A stretch of DNA of 64,000 nucleotides from Paracoccus benzoatiresistens (GCF_026913015.1 NZ_JAPTYD010000002.1:62001-126000); one strand, 5' to 3'. Positions 28,719 to 37,113 are shown, numbered from the stretch's first letter. Notes: generated by a model from the sequence alone, not told the origin. Numbers and translations: made by a program.

Positions 28719-29288
28719 ATGAGCCAAATTCGCCTGATCCTGACCCTTCTTCTGTCCCTGGCCGTCCTGCCCGCCACAGGCCATGCCGAGATCGTCGAGC
28801 GCGGCCGCTTCATCGACGTGGACAATCACAAGGGCGGCAATGTGCTGGAAACCGTGCAACTGCGCGAAAGGCTGGCGCGGTCGGGCAAGACGGTGCGGAT
28901 CCGCGGCTATTGCCGGTCGGCCTGCACCATCCTGACAACGCTGCCGAATGCCTGCCTGGGGGCAAAATCGCGCATCGGCTTTCATGCGCCCCGTATCCCG
29001 AACACCCAGATCATCCCGCCGCTGGTGGATCAGATCATGGGCAACTTTTATCGTGGCGGCATCCGTGACCGCTGGTTCGGCGGCTGGAACCGCTCGATGG
29101 AGATGCAGGTCATCACCGCCCAGCAATATGTCCGGCTGGACCCGCAGACCAAGATCTGCAGGGGCAAGCAGCTTGGCTCACTCGCGCAGCCGCCAGCCGG
29201 TCGCGAAGATCCAGCGGATCGCCACGCAGCACGCCGCGATCATCAGGCTGACCGCCACCAGGGACACGCCGACCGGCACGTCCGCTAG
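28719..29288 (+). CDS. Predicted periplasmic ClpP/crotonase-like protein
   Basis: A 189-aa exported protein. The signal peptide is [23 protein letters not shown]. The following domain, with [38 protein letters not shown] and [11 protein letters not shown], resembles the ClpP-like fold of COG3904 periplasmic proteins; the SAC...FHAP pattern marks the putative active-site region. The natural domain seems to end near KICRGKQL. The last ~40 residues (Arg/His/Asp-rich) lie antisense to the end of the ABC-2 permease gene, giving a 111-base convergent overlap. This suggests a lost stop codon and a read-through tail. Function is unknown. Confidence 0.65.
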   Translation: MSQIRLILTLLLSLAVLPATGHAEIVERGRFIDVDNHKGGNVLETVQLRERLARSGKTVRIRGYCRSACTILTTLPNACLGAKSRIGFHAPRIPNTQIIPPLVDQIMGNFYRGGIRDRWFGGWNRSMEMQVITAQQYVRLDPQTKICRGKQLGSLAQPPAGREDPADRHAARRDHQADRHQGHADRHVR

Positions 29289-29948
29289 GCCGAAGAACGA
29301 CCAGCGAAAGCCCGACACCAGGTAGAGCACCGGGTTCAGCTTGGCGACGCCTTCCCAGAATGGCGGCAGCATGTCCGACGAATAGAACGCGCCGCCCAGA
29401 AACACCAAGGGCGTGATGACCATCATCGGCACGACCTGCAACTGCTCGAAGCTCTTCGCCCATAACCCGATGATGAAGCCCAGCAGGCTGAAGCCCGTGG
29501 CCGTCAGGATCAGGAAGGCCAGCATCCAGAACGGATGCAGGATATGGACGCCCACGAAGAAGAACGAGGTCAGCAGGATCACCAGGGCGATCAGCACGGC
29601 CTTCATGGCGGCGGCGCCCACAAAGCCCAGCGTGACCTCGATCCAGCCCACGGGGGATACAAGGTATTCATAGATCGTGCCGCTGAACTTGGGGAAATAG
29701 ATCCCGAAGCTGGCGTTGCTGACCGATTGCTGCAAAATCGTCAGCATCATCAGGCCGGGCACGATGAAGGCGCCGTATTCCACGCCCTCGACCGACTGGA
29801 TGCGCCCGCCGATGGCCGCGCCGAAGACCACGAAGTAAAGCACCGTCGAGATGACCGGCGAAAGCAGCGACTGCATGACGGTGCGGAAGAACCGCGTCAT
29901 CTCGTGATGAAAGATCGCCCAGATGCCGGGCCAGTTGATCGCGCTCAT
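29178..29948 (-). CDS. ABC-2 type export permease
   Basis: A 256-aa inner-membrane permease with six hydrophobic segments, starting with an N-terminal amphipathic part (IFHHEMTRFFRTVMQSLLSP). The ABC-2 family signature region is GFIIGLWAKSFEQLQVVPMMV followed by LVFLGGAFYSSDMLPPFW. It works with the ATPase encoded immediately upstream; the start overlaps its stop by four bases (ATGA). Such pairs export drugs, polysaccharides or lipids; the substrate here is unknown. Its 3' end overlaps the convergent periplasmic protein gene. Confidence 0.92.
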   Translation of the reverse strand: MSAINWPGIWAIFHHEMTRFFRTVMQSLLSPVISTVLYFVVFGAAIGGRIQSVEGVEYGAFIVPGLMMLTILQQSVSNASFGIYFPKFSGTIYEYLVSPVGWIEVTLGFVGAAAMKAVLIALVILLTSFFFVGVHILHPFWMLAFLILTATGFSLLGFIIGLWAKSFEQLQVVPMMVITPLVFLGGAFYSSDMLPPFWEGVAKLNPVLYLVSGFRWSFFGLADVPVGVSLVAVSLMIAACCVAIRWIFATGWRLRE

Positions 29949-30886
29949 GCCGTCACCTCCTGACGCGGCTCGGACACCAGCGTCATGAACACTTCCTCAA
30001 GGCTGGACTGCCGGGTGGACACGTCCCGCACCTTGATCCCCTGCCCCGCCAGATCGCCCAGCAGATGGGCGATGCCGGTGCGTTCCGCACGCGTGTCGTA
30101 TTCATAGGTCAGCGCCCGGCCATCCGGCGACAGGCGCAGGCCGCGGCCCAGCAGGTCGTCGGGGATCGCCGACAAGGGCGCGGTCAGTTCGACGGTCAGG
30201 GTCTTCTTGCCGAACTCGCCCATCAGCTCGGAGGTGGGCTTGACCAGCAGCAGCTGGCCCTTGTTGATGACGCCGACGCGGTCGGCCATCTCCTCGGCCT
30301 CCTCCAGGTAATGGGTGGTCAGGATGATGGTCACGCCGTCGCGGCGCAACTGGTCCACGACCTCCCACATTTCGCGCCGCAGGGCCACGTCCACGCCGGC
30401 GGTCGGCTCGTCCAGGAACAGCACCTTGGGCCGGTGCGCCAGCGCCTTGGCGATCAGCACGCGCCGTTTCATCCCGCCCGAGAGTTCGCGCGTCGCGGCA
30501 TCGCGCTTGTCCCACAGGGCCAGGCTGCGCAGGACCTTCTCGATATAGGCGTCGTCGTGGCCCTCGCCGTAAAGGCCGCGGGTGAAGCGGACGCAGTTGA
30601 TGACCTTCTCGAAGGGCTCCAGCGCGATTTCCTGCGGCACAAGGCCGATCAGCTTGCGCGCCGCGCGCCAGTCGGTGCGGATGTCATGGCCGCCGACGCG
30701 GACCGTGCCCCCGGTCGGCACCACCAGCCCGCAGATGATCGAGATCAGCGTGGTCTTGCCCGCGCCGTTCGGGCCAAGCAGGGCGATGATCTCGCCTTCC
30801 TCGATGGACAGGCTGACATCGCTCAGCGCGCGGGTGCCGCTGCCGTATTGCTTGGACAGGTTCTCGATCTGGATGATCGCGGTCAT
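29945..30886 (-). CDS. ABC-2 exporter ATP-binding protein
   Basis: A 313-aa ATPase of the DrrA/NodI-like class. Walker A is LLGPNGAGKTTLISIICGL, the signature is LSGGMKRRVLIAKAL, Walker B is VLFLDEPTAGVDVALRREMW and the switch His is in LTTHYLEEAEEMADR. The ~80-residue C-terminal extension with DVSTRQSSLEEVFMTLV is typical of drug/lipid exporter ATPases. It overlaps the permease start by four bases and lies 12 bases downstream of an FMN reductase gene, forming a likely three-gene operon. Confidence 0.94.
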   Translation of the reverse strand: MTAIIQIENLSKQYGSGTRALSDVSLSIEEGEIIALLGPNGAGKTTLISIICGLVVPTGGTVRVGGHDIRTDWRAARKLIGLVPQEIALEPFEKVINCVRFTRGLYGEGHDDAYIEKVLRSLALWDKRDAATRELSGGMKRRVLIAKALAHRPKVLFLDEPTAGVDVALRREMWEVVDQLRRDGVTIILTTHYLEEAEEMADRVGVINKGQLLLVKPTSELMGEFGKKTLTVELTAPLSAIPDDLLGRGLRLSPDGRALTYEYDTRAERTGIAHLLGDLAGQGIKVRDVSTRQSSLEEVFMTLVSEPRQEVTA

Positions 30887-30898
30887 CGTGTCGTCCTT

Positions 30899-31480
30899 TC
30901 ACTCGTCCTCGGGGTGATAGGGCCGGGCGTGGCGCGCATCGGCCAGGGCACTGACCCACCATTCCAGCCGGTGCGCAAAGACAGCCATCGCCGCCTCGGC
31001 CGCCGCCGCGTCACCGGGGTCGGTGATATGGCCCTTCTCGTCGAACTTCCGCCAGGGCGAGGCGAAGCTGACCGTATCGCGCAGCGTGACGGTATGCAGC
31101 TCCGCCAGGATGATCCGCAACGCCTCCAGCGCGCGCAGGCCGCCCGAGATGCCGCCATAGCCGATCAGCCCCACCGGCCGGGCCCACCATTCGGCGATGA
31201 CATAGTCGATCAGCGTCTTCAAATGGCCCGGCTCGGCATGGTTGTATTCAGGCGTCACGATGACAAAGCCATCGAGATCCGCCATCCGTTCGCGCAGCCG
31301 GGCGATCGCGGCCGCGTCGCCGATCTGCACCGGCAGCAGGTCCGGGTCGGCCGGGTCGATGGTACGCGTGGCAAAGCCGTGAAATTCCAGCTGGCGGATC
31401 ACCCAGAAGGCCACCCGGTCGTTGATCCGCCCTTCCCGGATCGATCCCAGGATCACCCCGATGCACTTGCGTTCCGCCAT
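30899..31480 (-). CDS. NADPH-dependent FMN reductase-like flavoprotein
   Basis: A 193-aa flavodoxin-fold protein. The FMN phosphate loop is GVILGSIREGRINDRVAFWV and the second flavin-binding stretch is VIVTPEYNHAEPGHLKTLID, the hallmark of the NADPH-dependent FMN reductase family (ArsH/ChrR/SsuE-like). It probably reduces quinones, azo compounds or flavins in the cytoplasm. The start is set at the ATG preceding AERKCIG, 13 codons inside the longest frame. The ABC exporter genes follow after 12 bases, so a link to toxic compound resistance is conceivable. Confidence 0.88.
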   Translation of the reverse strand: MAERKCIGVILGSIREGRINDRVAFWVIRQLEFHGFATRTIDPADPDLLPVQIGDAAAIARLRERMADLDGFVIVTPEYNHAEPGHLKTLIDYVIAEWWARPVGLIGYGGISGGLRALEALRIILAELHTVTLRDTVSFASPWRKFDEKGHITDPGDAAAAEAAMAVFAHRLEWWVSALADARHARPYHPEDE

Positions 31481-31604
31481 TGCCTGTTCCTTGCGACTTC
31501 TTGTTCGGGTGAACGTCAAACCCGATCCCGACGGCAGGACAAGGCATAAGTGTCAGACAGCGCGATAGCTGTCCTGACGCTGCCGATCAACAAGGCGATT
31601 CAGG

Positions 31605-31624
31605 GGGCCGGGGTTCCCCGGCCC
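31605..31624 (-). terminator. Hairpin downstream of gabT
   Basis: A nine-base inverted repeat (31605-31613 with 31616-31624) of nearly pure G/C lies 12 bases past the gabT stop. There is no U-run on the minus strand. It may end or stabilise the gabT transcript. Confidence 0.4.
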
Positions 31625-31636
31625 GCTATCCCGGCC

Positions 31637-32905
31637 CTATCCCCGCGCGGCCAGCAGGCTTTCGTCCAGGATGTCCAGCGCCTCCTCGAAGATGCCGTCG
31701 GGGATGGTCAGGGGGGCCAGGAAGCGGATCACGTTGCCATAGACACCGCAGGTCAGCAGGATCAGGCCGCGCTTCAGCGCTTCCTCGCGGACGCGGTTGG
31801 TGAAGTCGGGATTGGGGCTGTCGCTGCCGGGCAGGTTGAATTCGACCGCGTTCATGAAGCCGGGGCCGCGGATGTCGGCGATCTGCGGGATGTGGTCGCG
31901 CGCGGCGGCCAGTCGCTGCTTCAGCCGCTGGCCCAGGCGGGTGGCGCGGTCGCAAAGCCCCTCCTCCTCGATCACGTCCAGCACTGCATGGGCGGCGGCG
32001 ATGCCCAGGGGATTGCCGGCATAGGTGCCGCCAAGGCCGCCAGGGTTGGGGCTGTCCATCACCTCGGCCCGGCCCGTCACCGCGCTGATCGGCAACCCCC
32101 CGCCAAGCCCCTTGGCCATCGTGACCAAGTCGGCAGCGACGCCGTGATGCTCCATCGCGAACAGCTTGCCGGTGCGGGCAAAGCCGGTCTGCACCTCGTC
32201 CGCGATCAAGAGCATCCCGTGGTGGTCGCAGAGCGCGCGCAGTTCCGCCATGAAGCCGGGCGGCACCTCGTAGAACCCACCCTCGCCCTGCACGGGTTCC
32301 ACGATGATGGCGGCGACGCGGGCGGGTTCCAGGTCGGCCTTGAAAAGCTGCTGCAGGGCCTTCAGCGCGTCCTCCTTGGAAACGCCATGCAGGGAATTCG
32401 GGAAGGGCAGATGCCAGACATCGGGCATCATCGGCCCGAAGCCCGCCTTGTAGGGCGCGACCTTGCCGGTCAGCGCCATGCCCATGAAGGTCCGCCCGTG
32501 AAAGCCGCCCGCAAAGCTGACGATGCCGGGGCGGCCGGTATAGTGGCGGGCGATCTTGACGGCATTCTCGACCGCCTCGGCCCCCGTCGTGGCAAAGATC
32601 GTCTTTTTCTCGAAATCGCCGGGCACCAGACGGTTCAGACGCTCGGCCAGGGCGACATAGTTTTCATAGGGCACGACCTGATGGCAGGTATGGGTGAAGC
32701 GGTCCAGCTGCGCCTTGACGGCCTCGACGACCTTCGGGTGGCGATGGCCGGTGTTCACGACCGCGATGCCCGCCGCAAAGTCGATGTATCGGTTGCCGTC
32801 CTTGTCCCAGATCTCGGCGTTTTCGGCCCGGTCGGCATAGATCTGCGTCGCCATGCCGACGCCCCGGGAAATGGCGGCGTTCTTGCGGTCGGTCATGCTG
32901 GTCAT
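31637..32905 (-). CDS. gabT: 4-aminobutyrate--2-oxoglutarate transaminase
   Basis: A 422-aa class III aminotransferase, the expected GabT length. It converts GABA and 2-oxoglutarate to succinate semialdehyde and glutamate. Motifs include IFATTGAEAVENAVKIARHY (PLP phosphate), IVEPVQGEGGFYEVPPGFM (substrate-binding Glu), LLIADEVQTGFARTGKLF (Asp that binds the PLP ring) and DLVTMAKGLGGGLPISAVTG with the PLP lysine. The ATG follows an excellent GGGGAGGGA ribosome site. No gabD is adjacent. A putrescine-degradation role alongside the polyamine genes is possible but not shown. Other omega-amino acids could also be substrates. Confidence 0.93.
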   Translation of the reverse strand: MTSMTDRKNAAISRGVGMATQIYADRAENAEIWDKDGNRYIDFAAGIAVVNTGHRHPKVVEAVKAQLDRFTHTCHQVVPYENYVALAERLNRLVPGDFEKKTIFATTGAEAVENAVKIARHYTGRPGIVSFAGGFHGRTFMGMALTGKVAPYKAGFGPMMPDVWHLPFPNSLHGVSKEDALKALQQLFKADLEPARVAAIIVEPVQGEGGFYEVPPGFMAELRALCDHHGMLLIADEVQTGFARTGKLFAMEHHGVAADLVTMAKGLGGGLPISAVTGRAEVMDSPNPGGLGGTYAGNPLGIAAAHAVLDVIEEEGLCDRATRLGQRLKQRLAAARDHIPQIADIRGPGFMNAVEFNLPGSDSPNPDFTNRVREEALKRGLILLTCGVYGNVIRFLAPLTIPDGIFEEALDILDESLLAARG

Positions 32906-33022
32906 CGGAATCCCTCCCCATGGATTTTGCGGGATGCTAGCGCAGCCGCAGGGCGCCGAACAGGCCCGCCCTTGCGCCGCCCGCCCCGCCGCGCGATGCT
33001 GTCCCGGTAGCAGGAGGATACC

Positions 33023-33442
33023 ATGCCCGTCAGCCGCAGCCTTGCCCTTGCCATCGTCGCCGCTCTTGCCGCCTGCCAGGACGCGGGCAAGCGGTCGGCC
33101 TCGATGCTGCGGCCGGGCGACAACTTCACCGTGGCCCGCATCGACGGCGCCCCCGCCCCCGCCGGCGTCACGCTGGAGGTGGGCGAGGGCGGCCGCGTCA
33201 CCGGCCGCGCGCCCTGCAACCGCTACAGCGGCCAGTTGACCGAAAGCGGCGGCGCCATGGCGATCAGCGGCACCGTGATGACCCGCATGGCCTGCGCGGA
33301 AGCGGACCGCAACCTGGCCGAGACACGCTTCGGCAATGCCCTGGGCAGCATCACCGCCGCGCGCCGCACCGGCGACGGCATCGCGCTGGTCGATCCCGAG
33401 GGAAAAGAGCGCATCGGCCTGGTCCCGGCGGGCGAAAGCTGA
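33023..33442 (+). CDS. META domain lipoprotein
   Basis: A 139-aa putative lipoprotein. The signal peptide ends in a lipobox-like LAAC (Cys near residue 18). The following region with GEGGRVTGRAPCNRYSGQLT and ISGTVMTRMACAE is the META-domain pattern (HslJ-like), including two conserved cysteines that may form a disulfide. HslJ-type proteins sit in the outer membrane and are linked to stress tolerance. The rhomboid protease gene starts five bases after its stop, so the two are co-transcribed. Confidence 0.82.
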   Translation: MPVSRSLALAIVAALAACQDAGKRSASMLRPGDNFTVARIDGAPAPAGVTLEVGEGGRVTGRAPCNRYSGQLTESGGAMAISGTVMTRMACAEADRNLAETRFGNALGSITAARRTGDGIALVDPEGKERIGLVPAGES

Positions 33443-33446
33443 TCCG

Positions 33447-34172
33447 GTGTTCCCGATCCGCGACCACAACCCGTCGCAGCAAAGGCCTTGGGTCACCTAT
33501 GCGCTGGTCGTCCTCAACGTGGCGATGTTCCTGCTGACCCTGCCGGTCATGCAGGGCGGCGAATGGCTGTGGACGCGGCTGGCGCTTTATCCGCTGGCGG
33601 TGACGCATGGGGAACTGATGTGGGGCCTTCTGACCCACATGTTCCTGCATGGCGGCATCATGCATCTTGTCGGCAACATGCTGTTCCTGTGGATCTTTGG
33701 CGACAACCTCGAGGAACAGCTGGGCCGGCTGGGGTTCCTGGCCTTCTACCTGACCGCCGGTTTCGTGGCCGCCGCCGCCCAGATCGCGACCGAGCCGCTC
33801 TCGCCCATCCCCATGGTCGGCGCGTCCGGTGCCATCGCCGGGGTCATGGGCGGCTATCTGCTGCTGTTTCCGCGCGCGCGGGTCGATATCATCGCGATCT
33901 TCATCATCTTCTTCAAGATCTTCACCCTGCCCGCCTGGATCGTGCTGGGCGTCTGGCTGGCGATCCAGTTCCTTGGCGGCTACATGACGCCGGGCGAGGG
34001 GGGCGGCGTCGCCTACTGGGCCCATGCCGGCGGCTTCCTGGCCGGCGTGGTGCTGGCCCTGCCGCGTTTCCTGCGGCTTGGCGGACCGGACTTCTGGGCG
34101 CGCACCCACGGCCACCCGCCCCATCCCGAGGCGATCTATGCACCCTCGCGCATTCCGCGGGTGGGGCGCTAG
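33447..34172 (+). CDS. Rhomboid family intramembrane serine protease
   Basis: A 241-aa polytopic membrane protein with six hydrophobic segments. The rhomboid signature is complete: HMFLHGGIMHLVGNMLFLW (loop 1 and helix 2), the nucleophile Ser in MVGASGAIAGVMGGYLL, and the catalytic His in VAYWAHAGGFLAGVVLA. It would cut membrane proteins within the bilayer. The start is a GTG (33447-33449) five bases after the META gene stop; the ORF frame upstream is antisense-like noise within the META gene. The stop shares a CTAG palindrome with the stop of the convergent mnmD. Confidence 0.92.
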   Translation: MFPIRDHNPSQQRPWVTYALVVLNVAMFLLTLPVMQGGEWLWTRLALYPLAVTHGELMWGLLTHMFLHGGIMHLVGNMLFLWIFGDNLEEQLGRLGFLAFYLTAGFVAAAAQIATEPLSPIPMVGASGAIAGVMGGYLLLFPRARVDIIAIFIIFFKIFTLPAWIVLGVWLAIQFLGGYMTPGEGGGVAYWAHAGGFLAGVVLALPRFLRLGGPDFWARTHGHPPHPEAIYAPSRIPRVGR

Positions 34173-34840
34173 GGCCTGATCCCGACGCTCATGTGCCGCT
34201 TGCGGCCAAAGCCGGGGCGGCGTTCCACCTGGAAGCCCGCATCGGCCAGGGCGCGCCGCACTGCGCCTGCCGCCGTATAGGTGGCAAAGGTGCCGCCCGG
34301 CGCGGTGCGGCGACCGACCTGGGCCATGATCCCCGGGGCCCACATCCCGGGGTTCTTGGCGGGGGAAAAGCCGTCCAGAAACCAGGCATCGGCCCGGCCC
34401 TGCCAGGCGGGCAAGGTCTGCGCCACATCGCCGATCACCAGGCGCAACTCGACAGGACCGACCTGGATCACGTCGCGGCCCCAGCCTGCCCGCAATTGCG
34501 CCGACAAGGCCGCCAGTTCCGGGAAAGCCGCATGGGCCTGCTCAAGCTGCGGCAGGCTCATCGGCCAGGCCTCGAAGCTGGTCATGGTGACGGGCACCGC
34601 CGCGACCTGCGCCAGGGCCAGGCAGTTCAGCCCGGTGCCGAACCCCAGTTCCGCGACATGGAAACCCGGCCGCAACCGCAAGGGCAGGTCGTTTCCATCC
34701 AGGAAGACATGCCGCGTTTCCGCCAGGCCACCCGCAAGGCTGAAATACGGATCGTCGAAGCGCGTGGATACCGGCACGCCGCCGTCCCTCCAGTCAAGCT
34801 GCGGGTGGCGGGCGGGGTCGTGATCGGGTAACGCGCTCAT
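34169..34840 (-). CDS. mnmD: tRNA mnm5s2U34 methyltransferase MnmD (single-domain)
   Basis: A 223-aa SAM-dependent methyltransferase corresponding to the N-terminal half of E. coli MnmC. It methylates aminomethyl-2-thiouridine at wobble position 34 of tRNA. Visible motifs are GVPVSTRFDDPYFSLAGGL (substrate), FHVAELGFGTGLNCLALAQ (SAM loop) and WFLDGFSPAKNPGMWAPGIM (active site). The FAD-dependent half is encoded separately and divergently just upstream: the mnmD ATG and the first possible ATG of that gene share CATG (34838-34841). Its stop overlaps the rhomboid stop. Confidence 0.92.
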   Translation of the reverse strand: MSALPDHDPARHPQLDWRDGGVPVSTRFDDPYFSLAGGLAETRHVFLDGNDLPLRLRPGFHVAELGFGTGLNCLALAQVAAVPVTMTSFEAWPMSLPQLEQAHAAFPELAALSAQLRAGWGRDVIQVGPVELRLVIGDVAQTLPAWQGRADAWFLDGFSPAKNPGMWAPGIMAQVGRRTAPGGTFATYTAAGAVRRALADAGFQVERRPGFGRKRHMSVGIRP

Positions 34841-34868
34841 GGCCGCAGCTAGAGGAAGGGCCCGGGCT

Positions 34869-35894
34869 TTGACAAGCGTCACGATCATCGGCGGCGGCAT
34901 CTTCGGCCTGGCCTGCGCGTGGGAAATGACCCGGCGCGGCGCCCCTGTCCGCCTGTTCGAGGCCCGACGGATCGGCGCCGGTTCCTCGGGCGGCCACGTC
35001 GGCGCGCTCGCCCCGCATGCGCCCGAGAACTGGAATCCGAAAAAGGCGTTCCAGCTGGACAGCCTGCTGATGGCGCCTGCCTTCTGGGCAGGGGTCGAGG
35101 CCGCGTCCGGCCTGCCCACCGGCTACGCACGCACAGGCCGGTTGCAACCCGTGGCCGATGCGGCCGCCGCCGAACGCCTGCAGGACCGCATCGCCGCCGC
35201 GGCCGACCGCTGGCCCGGGGATTGCGCGATGCGCCTGACCGGCGCCCCGGCGGGCGGGCTGGTGCCCGACAGCCGCTCGGGCTTGTGGGTTTTCGACGGA
35301 CTGACGGCCCGGCTGAACCCCCGCGCTGCCGGTGCCGCGCTGGCCACCGCCACCCGCAGCCGGGGCGGAGAGATCATCGAGGGACAGCAGCCCGCCACCC
35401 CCACCGGCCCGATCCTCTGGGCCACCGGCACGGCGGGACTGGCGGATCTGTCGCGCGACCTGGGCCGCCCCATCGGCAAGGGTGTCAAGGGCCAGTCGGC
35501 CCTGCTGCGCCATGCCGCCCCCGATGCCCCGCAGGTCTTTGCCGATGGCTTGCACATCGTGCCCCATGCGGATGGCACGGTCGCTATCGGCTCGACCTCG
35601 GAAAACGACTACGACCACCTGGATACCGACGACCAGATCGACGCCCTGATCGCCAGGGCACGGTCCATCTGCCCGCAACTGCGCGACGCGCCCGTGATCG
35701 ACCGCTGGGCAGGCGAGCGCCCGCGCGCCCGGACCCGTGCCCCGATCCTGGGGCGCTGGCCCGGCCGCCCGGGCCATTACGTCGCCAATGGCGGCTTCAA
35801 GATCGGCTTCGGCATGGCGCCCGGGATCGCGCAGGTGATCGCCGACCTGATCCTCGACGGCCAGGATGCCATCCCGGACGGCTTCCGCCTGTAA
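34869..35894 (+). CDS. FAD-dependent oxidoreductase, MnmC2-like
   Basis: A 341-aa D-amino-acid-oxidase-type flavoprotein. The Rossmann motif is VTIIGGGIFGLACAWEMTRR at the N-terminus, followed by GAGSSGGHVGALAPHAPENW. That sequence strongly resembles the FAD domain of MnmC, which removes the carboxymethyl group from cmnm5U in tRNA. A C-terminal YVANGGFKIGFGMAPGIAQ FAD region follows. The TTG at 34869 is preferred because AGAGGAAGGG lies just before it and the family starts here; an ATG at 34839 would add ten residues. It is divergent from mnmD, the other half of MnmC. Confidence 0.85.
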   Translation: MTSVTIIGGGIFGLACAWEMTRRGAPVRLFEARRIGAGSSGGHVGALAPHAPENWNPKKAFQLDSLLMAPAFWAGVEAASGLPTGYARTGRLQPVADAAAAERLQDRIAAAADRWPGDCAMRLTGAPAGGLVPDSRSGLWVFDGLTARLNPRAAGAALATATRSRGGEIIEGQQPATPTGPILWATGTAGLADLSRDLGRPIGKGVKGQSALLRHAAPDAPQVFADGLHIVPHADGTVAIGSTSENDYDHLDTDDQIDALIARARSICPQLRDAPVIDRWAGERPRARTRAPILGRWPGRPGHYVANGGFKIGFGMAPGIAQVIADLILDGQDAIPDGFRL

Positions 35895-35908
35895 TCTGCT
35901 TTGGACTC

Positions 35909-35950
35909 CAAATATCCTCTGGGGGTCCGGGGGGCGAAGCGCCCCCGGCT
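35909..35950. repeat. Intergenic palindromic repeat (copy 2)
   Basis: CAAATATCC followed by gggggtccggggggc...gcgcccccggct matches the element at 13158-13192 in order and sequence, with a few inserted bases. It lies between the convergent oxidoreductase and NnrU genes. The GC-rich dyad can form a strong hairpin and may also act as terminator. Confidence 0.7.
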
Positions 35951-35961
35951 TCCGCCTGCCG

Positions 35962-36483
35962 TCAGGCAGGCAGCGGCGATACCCCGATCACCAGCGGATG
36001 CAGGTGCAACAGCGCCGCCCAGGCCAGAACCGCCAGGACAAGCCGCCGCCATGTCACCCGGAACGCCTTCGGCAGGCCGGACCGCAGCAGGCCCGACAGC
36101 GCAAAGGCCAGCATCCCGCCAAACAGGATCGCATGGGACAGATCGCCATTGGCGACCAGATGCGCCCCCGCCCACAGGGCGAAGGCCGCGACCAGCCCCG
36201 ACATGCCGCGTGCCAGCGCGGCGACCAGGACCGCCGCCGGCATGGCGACATTCACCAGCCAGCGGCTCCAGCCGGGCTGGTCCCACAAGGGCACATGGGG
36301 CGCGCGTCCAGCGGCCAGGATCAGCCAATACAAGAGCCCGATCGACAGCAGGCTGAAGGCGGCAAGGTAACCGCGCCGCCCCAGGCGCCCGATCAGCCAA
36401 CCACGCGGGCCGGGCAGCGCCGGAATCATGTGCGCGCCCAGAAAACAGGCCCAAGCGGCCCCATATTCGCCCCATCCGCTCAT
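35962..36483 (-). CDS. NnrU family membrane protein
   Basis: A 173-aa protein with about five hydrophobic segments. AACFLGAHM-like and LWAGAHLVANGDLSHAILFGG are typical of the NnrU family, which is linked to nitric-oxide reduction genes and contains conserved histidines in membrane helices. The ATG at 36483 (MSGWGEYG) is used; another ATG three codons upstream is possible. No nir or nor genes are in the window, so involvement in denitrification is only a family-based inference. The actual sequence near the N-terminus reads AAWACFLGAHMIPALPG. Confidence 0.8.
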   Translation of the reverse strand: MSGWGEYGAAWACFLGAHMIPALPGPRGWLIGRLGRRGYLAAFSLLSIGLLYWLILAAGRAPHVPLWDQPGWSRWLVNVAMPAAVLVAALARGMSGLVAAFALWAGAHLVANGDLSHAILFGGMLAFALSGLLRSGLPKAFRVTWRRLVLAVLAWAALLHLHPLVIGVSPLPA

Positions 36484-36549
36484 GACGCCCATCTAGCCGC
36501 TTGCAGAGGGCAGCGCCAGCGGGTGAGACTGCGTCAAAGAGGACCAGAC

Positions 36550-37113
36550 ATGACAACCCGCCTAGACCACGCCTTCCAGGCCATCGACGCCGCCAATGCC
36601 CTTGATCCGAACCTCGATGACGGCAAGCCCGCCAACCTGCTCTACGGGCAGAGGATGACGGAACAACAGCAGCACCTGTTTCCCCAAGCCTCGGACGCGC
36701 TGCGCATCGCCTGCCGCGGCCAGCATATCGAGCGCTGGCTCCTGCCGCGCGACGCCTATCCGATGGACCGGGCGGGCTATCTGCAATGGCGCCAAGAACA
36801 GGGCCGCCGCCATGCCGACCGCATCGCGGGCATCATGGCCGACGCGGGCTATCCCGAGGACGACATCGCCCAGGCCCGCAAGATGCTGACCAAGCAGGGC
36901 CTGAAGCGCGACCCCGAGGTGCAGGCGCTGGAGGACGTGATCTGCTTCACCTTCATCCGCTGGTATCTGGGCGATTTCATGGCGGCCATCCCCGATGAGA
37001 AGATGGACCGCATCATCCACAAGACCGCCAGCAAGATGTCTGCCGAAGGTCGCGAGCGCGCATTGCAGGAGTTTCCCATGCCCGAAGCCTTCGCACAGCA
37101 CTTTCGCAGCTGA
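36550..37113 (+). CDS. DUF4202 domain-containing protein
   Basis: A 187-aa soluble protein matching the DUF4202 family: AFQAIDAANALDPNLDDG, then LLYGQRMTEQQQHLFPQASD, IACRGQHIERWLLPRDAYPM and VICFTFIRWYLGDF. Several conserved His, Glu and Asp residues (CRGQHIERW, DVICF) suggest a metal-dependent HD-like helical enzyme, but this is speculative. Its stop overlaps the start of the next gene (TGATG), so it is translationally coupled with a CbiX-type chelatase-like protein. The biochemical role is unknown. Confidence 0.85.
   Translation: MTTRLDHAFQAIDAANALDPNLDDGKPANLLYGQRMTEQQQHLFPQASDALRIACRGQHIERWLLPRDAYPMDRAGYLQWRQEQGRRHADRIAGIMADAGYPEDDIAQARKMLTKQGLKRDPEVQALEDVICFTFIRWYLGDFMAAIPDEKMDRIIHKTASKMSAEGRERALQEFPMPEAFAQHFRS

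Noticed and set aside
28605..29126. Long N-terminal extension of rimO (open frame to 29126)
   Set aside because: It is antisense to the periplasmic ClpP-like gene and carries no RimO-family sequence; the ATG at 28607 has a proper ribosome site.
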